A stretch of DNA of 64,000 bases from contig NC_088172.1 in assembly GCF_028769735.1 (NCBI RefSeq), positions 89,238,451 through 89,302,450 on the forward strand, in the 5' to 3' direction. Shown in pieces: positions 58,459-64,000 of this stretch; the first letter of the stretch is position 1, and each line of letters begins with the position of its first letter. A model generated the notes under the pieces. The model made no database searches. It was not told the DNA's origin and was given only the letters and a program-made list of their open reading frames with translations. The translations under genes were made by a program, and so were the position numbers. The DNA comes from Zonotrichia leucophrys gambelii. Lineage: Eukaryota; Chordata; Aves; Passeriformes; Passerellidae.

Positions 58459-61400
58459 CTAAGAAGCACCCTGGAAAGTCATTGTTGCATTGATAGCTTC
58501 ATCTTTAAATCAGCTCTGGGACAGAGTGAGAGAAGGGAGAGCAGTGAAAATACGTGATACTTGTATTCTCCCCCTCATCAGAATAGCATTCCCAATAAAC
58601 CAGCCAAGACAAACACCTTCTCATAAGTTTCCTTGAATTTAGCCATTGCCTAAGAATCTTGTAACAACAGAGTTGCAGTGTGGTTAATGCACAGGGAATA
58701 CCCACAGCATTTCAACCCCACTCTACATGTGATCACTCCAGTGTGGTCAACCATTGTCCTCTCATGTTCAGAGATCAAGGCCCCTGCCAGACAGAGAAAG
58801 AAGGAACAGTTACAGGTCAAAAGAGGGTAGGTTACTCTGTAATTACAGACACAGATCAAGAAGAAGAATGGGAATGTTTGTATTGAGGAATAATTTGCAC
58901 ACAAGAGTCCCAATGAACAAACTGGACTTTTCCTTCTTGAAGGACAGAACTTATTTCTTCTTTTCATTACTCATGCCCTGTCTTTTTAAGGTTGTTAAAA
59001 AGTGCTGCAGATGAGCACTTTCAGATCCACAGATTCTGAATATTTCAGTTGACAGGGCATACATTTATTTATTACTTTAGAAGAATAAAGCATGCTTGGC
59101 TCAAATATAATTATATGCTGTACATGTACCTTATATTATAAAATTGATTAGCAAATGACCTAAGCTTCACTTTAAGTGTGCATTGGGACCAGGATCTCTG
59201 TGTTGCAGATGGATACACTCAGCATAGAAAAAGATCTGCTTTGCCACATGCAGTTAAAATAAGTCTCATCAACATCCCCACACATATCCCCCTTACAGAA
59301 AAAAAGATCTCTGGAAATCATACTGTCCAATCAGGCTGTCCAATTTCCCTTAATTAAAGTTGATGCAGATTCCTTTAATGAAATAAGATTAAACACGGCT
59401 TATCAATGAACCAGTATTAAAATCCTGTGCTGTTTGTCAACATGCTGGATCACAAGGCAGATATCTAGGTAATTACAAACCATGAACATTACCATGGGAT
59501 TCTAGATATGTCACCAAAACATAGCAGTTTGCAATTCACAAGCCACATTGTGCAACTTGCTTTAATGCACCTTATTAAACATTTACGAAACAATTTATAA
59601 AAAAAAAAATCCCACTTCTTCCCACACTGCTAACTAAGCTCAAGCTCAATGCTTTACAAAGATTTATTGCTATCACAAGTGCTTTACTACCAAAGAGTGT
59701 GATCAGCTGGCGATGGGCAGATGTGGGCAGGAGGTTTTGGAGCTGAGGGAACACTAACAAACATCCTCCCCGTAACTGTGGCTGCTGAAAGAGGAGGCAT
59801 TAATCCTGCAGCAAAGCCAAACCAGCTCCTACAATCCCTGTTCCTCAAATCCCAGTTTATGCCTTTCATCCTCTTTACTGGGCTTGGTTCCTGTATCATT
59901 TTGCTCTGTTTGCCTTACAGGAAATCGAGCCCAGGGTCCTCTTCCCTAAGAGCAGGACCTTGCCTTCAGCTTGCTGTGTGACTGCAGATGAACCAGTTGC
60001 AGTGATAGTCTGACAACACACATTGCCATTACCAAAACTTGCCATGGATACAGCACAGCACTATTTTCCCCAAAAGCATTCTTACTTTACCTGTTCATAA
60101 ACAAGACTGGAAGTTTTTCAAAATACTTTGAGAAGTAATGAACAAGGCCTCATTCTTGTTTTACTGAAATTAAAGAGAAAGGAACTCTGTTATTTTAACA
60201 GGTAAGTTTGATTCTACTGATCAGCTTACAATTTGTAATGCTACATAAGATAAAGTTAAACCTGGATAATTTCAGCATATTTTTGAAAGATTCCCCCCCC
60301 CCCTCCAAATGCTGGTTTAGAAAGCAAAGTTCCAGTACTCACAATCTGTATTTTATCTGTTTTACCAAAGGATAAACAATTTCCCCATACATGTCTCTTC
60401 AGAATTGTTTTTTTTTCTTTTAGCCCAGGACTGAAGATAATGTTTTCTTACTAAATTCAGTATTATAGCTCCAGAGTGAATTTCACATAATTGCAGCCTG
60501 AAGGATATCTTTTGTGAAAATGAAAAATGAACACACTATTTACCTAACAATACTGTAGCATATGCATTCATGTTAGACATGAGCAGTTTGCTTCCCCACT
60601 TGCATTCTAAGATGCACCTTGCACTGCTGAGGCTCTGCTGGGAGGTTATCTGTTATAAAGAGCTTTCAGCTGCTGGGCAGAGAAAATGTCTCACTGCAAG
60701 CTAACTGTTAACTACCATAATTTGAGTCTAATTCACTCCTCCCTTCCCTTCCACACAGAGTAGCTTCCTGCTTTTTTGCAGTTTATAATAGTGCTAATTG
60801 TACTGGCTTCCCATTAAGTGCTGTCACCCCATGCTGTTATTGGGTTCAACTAGGTGTTCCTAGAGGATGAGCCACGCTTGCAATCCCGTCTTGAGCATTT
60901 TCATTCCAGCTGATTCATAATGTGCAGAATAACATGCTTTAGGGGTTGTTTTCTCTGATTTGCCTCCTGGCAGAAGTCCAGCTACACGGCACTGCCAGGC
61001 TGGGCTGTGCCTCTGGGTCTGGGGTGCTGCTGTCTGAGCCTCCTTCACAGGGCCATTTTGGGACCCAGAAGGCTCTTCAAACTATGTGTTCATGATCTGT
61101 CAAAGGTGCAGGTTTGATGTCTGGGTGTCTGTTCATTAACCCGAATGTTAAATGCATCCTGACCACATCAAATGTGTGGGCCTTAATAGGGTACCACATG
61201 TTCCTTGCAGTAAAAATAACTTTAGAGTAGGACAGTTAAAGTATGTTGTTAGTCAGAAGCTGAAAGGCTTTTTCAGAAATATAGTAATACTGACAGAAGG
61301 AAGAAGCAGCGGAAGAGTTCCTACTCATTCTCATCTCATCCTTATTCAGAAGCTGATCCACAAACTTTAATCTGTGTTATGACTAACCTTGCTTTTGGAG

Positions 61401-61987
61401 GAAGGGTATTTTGAGAAGCACTTTAGAGATGAAACATGTTATAATGAACCCCTGTAGGATCTTGCTGGCAGACTAAAAGCCTCCAAATTAAATGGGTGAG
61501 TTAGAAGGTCTTGTCTTGCATGGCCCTGCACTCTGCACATGCCACTCTACTTTCACCTGACTTTGCCTTGACTGTTAATTTTTCAGCCTTCAAAGTTTCT
61601 TTCACTCTTTCTGAAAGTCATATCTCCAATCAACTACATATGTTTCTGAAAACTAGAGTTTTTGAGGAAATTTACTCAAAGTTCTGATTTTTAAAAGTGG
61701 GATGAGATAATCAAATGTTATGAAGATAAAAAGTTTTTGACAGCAACCTAGGTTTTTTGGAATTTCTTAAATAGTTTGAAATGTCAGTCCTTTGCAATGA
61801 GCACACACAGTCTCTCAATACCAAAGCTGGGCAGTAGAAAGCTGTACTGAATGTATCATTGTGCAACAGACTTCAGTTGAAGTCTTCAGTACAGGTCCTG
61901 CCTGGAGTAAGGAAAATCAGCGGAAATTTTGGCATTGATTTTAATAGAGATGGGCTGCCAAATTTAACATTTCTGCCTTGTGTCCTC

Positions 61988-62584
61988 TGTGAAAAACACC
62001 AATCACCTGTTTTAAATTTTTAAAAGTTTAATAGTAATAAAAATGGCTATAAAAATAGTAATACAAATTAGAGCAGTAAGAATTCAGACAATTAAGTTAG
62101 GACAATAATTGACAATAAAAGCAAAGAATTGTGAACGCTCGGATGCTTTCCTCTTGAAAGCATGGTTCGCAAACAAAGGATTAACTCTTAAAAGAAATAG
62201 ACTGCTTCATATTTAATATCTCATACATTATTCAAAAATTCTTTTCAAACAAAGGGTGTTTTCTGGTTGTTGTCAACTTCTTCCCTCATCTTGTAAATCA
62301 ATCATCCTTGTACGTTGAAGTCTGGTCCCCAGTAAAGAGGCAATAATTCTTCTCTTGTGGTCTTGATGTCTTGTTGCTGTTATCTCTGTGCGAAGAATTT
62401 CTTGAGCTAGTTAGAAAAAGTATTTTACATCACATAGTTTTTATTTTAATATTATGTTATAGCCCAAAACTATATTTAACATGCTACTGTAAAGGATTAT
62501 TACAGTATAACTTTCTAACATAACACATAAAATATTCATTTTTATATTTGCAAAAAGCCAATCATACAATATGCATTTTTCACA
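61988..62584. mobile_element. Solo LTR (TGTGAAAAA...TTTTTCACA)
   Basis: The 597-bp element has 9-bp inverted ends, TGTGAAAAA and TTTTTCACA. Both flanks carry CCTC (61984-61987 and 62585-62588), a possible 4-bp target duplication. I recognise the sequence as an abundant passerine LTR family. Transcriptional orientation is uncertain. Confidence 0.78.
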
Positions 62585-64000
62585 CCTCTGAGATGCTTTT
62601 TGTAGGAGCAGAAAGAACTTGGAAAATTGTAGAAATAAGCTGAGCTCCTGTAGGTACTTGCTTGGCTATTGGCATTTGAATTCATGTCTCTTCCCAGGAA
62701 GCAGGATCATGTCTGGAAAGTTAAGCCCTGCAGCAGAGCTGCTCCCCACTAAGGCACTACCAAAATCTAGAGCAACAGTCCCATCCTGTTCTGTTCTGTC
62801 TGAAAAGATGAACTAACCAAGCAGACACTAGTTTGATGGAAACAACTTCAATTTCAGGGCTGGAACTCCCTGATGAGATACAAGGGGCAGCATTCTGCTG
62901 CCCTCAGCTGGGGTTTGATTCCCGGCAGCAGTGCAGACAGGGAGCAGTTACCTACTGCTAGGGAAAAAGCCAGAGAAAACCTGCAAAGAGGGGCCAAACT
63001 TTGCAGGGAAGCTAGTCAGGAGGTAAAATCCAATAATAGATTGCTGACTTGCTGGCTTGCTTAACATGAAATTAATTTTCATAGACTTTTTGATTTATAG
63101 CAGGATATGAACAGCTCAGTGCTTGCATGCAGGTCAGCTCCTGGTAGGATTGATATGAAGAGGGATAAGAACTATGAGCAGAAGGAACAGTTTCTGAGTA
63201 CACATTCTCCATCATATATGGAACAAAAGTATTCCCTGCCCACATTTATAAGCAGTAGAAATGGGAAAGAGTGAGAAATAGATCTTCCAGTTAATTTTAT
63301 CCATTTCCTTTCCCATATCCCCATAATGTTTGTTTCTTTTCCCAAACATCAGATTTTTTATGGCTTTAGAAAGTCAGCAGATACTGCCCAAGCTATGGAG
63401 ATCACTGAATCCCTTCTATACATCATATACATAAAACATCTCACGCACCTAAATCTTGTAATCTTCTGCACTGTGAACAACTACCCTAAGTTAAACCTGT
63501 TGCACAATAGTTGTAAAATGAATAATTTTTATAAGTGGCAAACAGAGATCAGGATGCATTTGCAGAGAAATAAAAGCCATTCATTATGAAGGATGGTCAT
63601 ATTGCTTTTACCTATAAAATTCCATGTTGTAAATGTACTGAGACAGTCATGAGACTTGAAGATCTCCTGATCCTGTTTTGATACACATGAAAGTTATGTA
63701 TAGCCATTTCTTAGCAGGCACCAAAATACAGAATCAAATATCCATGGATGTCTTCTAAAAAAAAAAAGCACATATTTAAATGTCTCAGTAAGGTAGGGAA
63801 AAGTTCTGACGATGTGCAATGGATAATAAGCAGAAGTACTTCAATTGCAGAAATAAATTTTTTCAGTACTTCCATCAAAAATAATTTCATAGTAATTATA
63901 TTTCATAGAAATATAATTTCATAATAACTTCTAATGAAGCTTCAGGGTAAAGGTTCAAAAGTGTGTTTGTGTCAGATTCCAAAAAGTATTAAAGCATCTG
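62585..64000. other. Non-coding DNA to window end
   Basis: No gene or repeat was recognised. Confidence 0.45.

Larger units (their letters stand above)
55761..61987. other. Non-coding DNA
   Basis: No exon or RNA gene was recognised in these 6.2 kb. Small features are a (TTTG)n run near 58013-58036, a 21-bp tandem duplication at 58418-58458 and a C-run near 60294. Confidence 0.45.

Noticed and set aside
60100..60203. A possible exon ending at a perfect donor AACAG/GTAAGT
   Set aside because: One frame is open for about 100 nt but no acceptor with a pyrimidine tract precedes it, and the peptide is unfamiliar.

Overview
The window is vertebrate nuclear DNA from a bird, most likely a songbird. 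The evidence is CR1 LINE tails, several passerine-type LTR families (recognised from memory, not searched), a chicken-like lens filensin gene, and long AT-rich non-coding spacers. There are no bacterial-style operons; most long reading frames are chance or lie inside repeats.

Positions 1-20,060 hold the only host gene I can support: BFSP1 (filensin), an intermediate-filament protein of the lens beaded filament. It lies on the minus strand in eight coding exons, from the ATG at 19793 to the stop at 2589. The exons join in frame to 1,971 nt (656 residues). Seven introns can be placed to the base; intron 4 uses a GC-AG splice pair. A candidate poly(A) signal lies near 2212 and a weak promoter-like cluster near 19981-20004.

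Positions 20,060-36,870 are non-coding and rich in mobile-element relics: a minus-strand CR1 tail, several solo LTRs (one LTR nested in another with a clear 5-bp target duplication), and a plus-strand CR1 3' end. Two short exon-like segments (24253-24303 and 25891-25989) have good splice signals and whole-codon lengths but no known identity.

Positions 36,880-43,440 form a 6.5-kb tandem array of about 35 diverged units, usually 165-190 bp. Each unit joins a non-telomeric core to vertebrate telomere hexamers (TTAGGG). In many units the hexamers occur in both orientations around a 12-nt spacer, giving a predicted hairpin. The array runs directly into an LTR that has lost its end.

Positions 45,423-50,320 hold a recently inserted but defective endogenous retrovirus: two near-identical LTRs, a 6-bp target duplication, a tRNA-Phe-type primer site, a broken gag with betaretrovirus-like capsid sequence, no recognisable pol, and a broken gammaretrovirus-type env.

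Positions 50,320-64,000 contain more solo LTRs (one nested pair), a CR1 scrap and otherwise unannotated non-coding DNA. No RNA gene, CRISPR array or second protein-coding host gene was found.
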